NCBI GenBank assembly: GCA_046291695.1
Contig: JBKBSO010000009.1
Span: 1 to 64,000, forward strand
Direction: 5' to 3'
Origin: PNNG01 sp046291695
Lineage (GTDB): Bacteria > Bacteroidota > Bacteroidia > UBA7662
DNA: 64,000 nt
The notes below the pieces were generated by a model, which worked only from the letters and a program-made list of their open reading frames with translations, searched no databases and was not told the origin of the DNA. This document shows positions 63,897 through 64,000 of the stretch, one piece after another; position 1 is the first letter of the stretch; every line of letters starts with the position of its first letter. The position numbers were made by a program, and so were the translations under genes.

Positions 63897-64000
63897 ATGC
63901 TACACATAAAGAACCTCCGCGCGTCGATCGACGACAAACAAATTCTCAAAGGCATTAACCTGGAAGTAAAACCCGGTGAAGTACATGCCATCATGGGCCC
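63897..64000 (+). CDS. sufC: Fe-S cluster assembly ATPase SufC (5' part, cut by window edge)
   Basis: The first 34 codons: MLHIKNLRASIDDKQILKGI followed by NLEVKPGEVHAIMGP, the start of an ABC ATPase up to the beginning of Walker A. Matches SufC, the ATPase of the SufBCD complex. The ATG follows the heptad array by four bases, so the array is effectively its translation-initiation region. Confidence 0.95.
   Translation, partial: MLHIKNLRASIDDKQILKGINLEVKPGEVHAIMG

Overview
The window comes from a member of the Bacteroidota. The evidence is a GldB gliding/type IX secretion protein, four exported proteins with type IX (T9SS) C-terminal sorting domains, a fused SecDF, a DAHP synthase-chorismate mutase fusion, Bacteroidota-style promoter boxes (TAnnTTTG a few bases before start codons) and little sign of Shine-Dalgarno sequences. 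I cannot place it below phylum or class. No rRNA, tRNA or CRISPR array was recognised. Most of the window is ordinary chromosome in small operons; accessory signals sit at the left edge, at 55.4-57.0 kb and at 63.2-63.9 kb.

Layout. 1-0.5 kb: 3' part of an IS110-family transposase. 0.7-6.5 kb: a PorT-like barrel gene and nadE divergent from gldB, then a TrkA protein, uridine kinase, xseB, a small unknown and a DUF3817 protein. 6.5-12 kb: a MarR regulator with a likely operator, an exported retropepsin-like protein co-transcribed with a four-module CBM48-like protein, and a CotH/lamin-tail T9SS cargo. 12-16.5 kb: the shikimate operon aroG/CM-aroB-aroA-aroC. 16.5-22.2 kb: a CAP protein, comEC overlapping an enoyl-CoA hydratase gene, a c-haem lipoprotein, MarC and an orphan NTF2-fold immunity-like protein. 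22.5-29 kb: secDF, a small exported protein, a YbiT-type ABC-F gene and a peroxiredoxin gene, the last two sharing a strong bidirectional terminator. 29-34 kb: an AddA-like helicase-nuclease, DUF2141 and DUF2147 proteins and a DnaQ-like exonuclease. 34-37.5 kb: pstS-pstC-pstA-pstB without phoU. 37.5-46.8 kb: a 1574-residue T9SS surface protein with a G9 tract, a Crp/Fnr regulator, a PhoD-like phosphatase, mtgA and an exported esterase. 46.9-53.6 kb: lptG-EamA-hydrolase operon, DUF58, a DUF1801-SRPBCC-DUF1801 operon and a small T9SS cargo. 54-57.2 kb: a second exported retropepsin-like protein, then an AT-rich islet with two unrecognised genes, bracketed by 127-bp direct repeats of the 3' end of a DUF2805 gene. 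57.2-64 kb: MFS transporter, Crp/Fnr regulator, UPF0303 protein, rRNA methyltransferase, then sufB and the start of sufC separated by a four-helix-bundle gene flanked by inverted arrays of 7-bp repeats.

How the parts work together: the envelope theme is strong (GldB and a PorT-like protein; CotH, esterase and beta-helix T9SS cargoes; SecDF; LptG; MtgA). Phosphate acquisition (Pst) and aromatic biosynthesis are compact operons. The most unusual loci are the repeat-flanked four-helix-bundle cassette inside the suf operon, the repeat-bracketed AT-rich gene pair at 55.4-57.0 kb, and the asymmetric ATP sites of the ABC-F protein.
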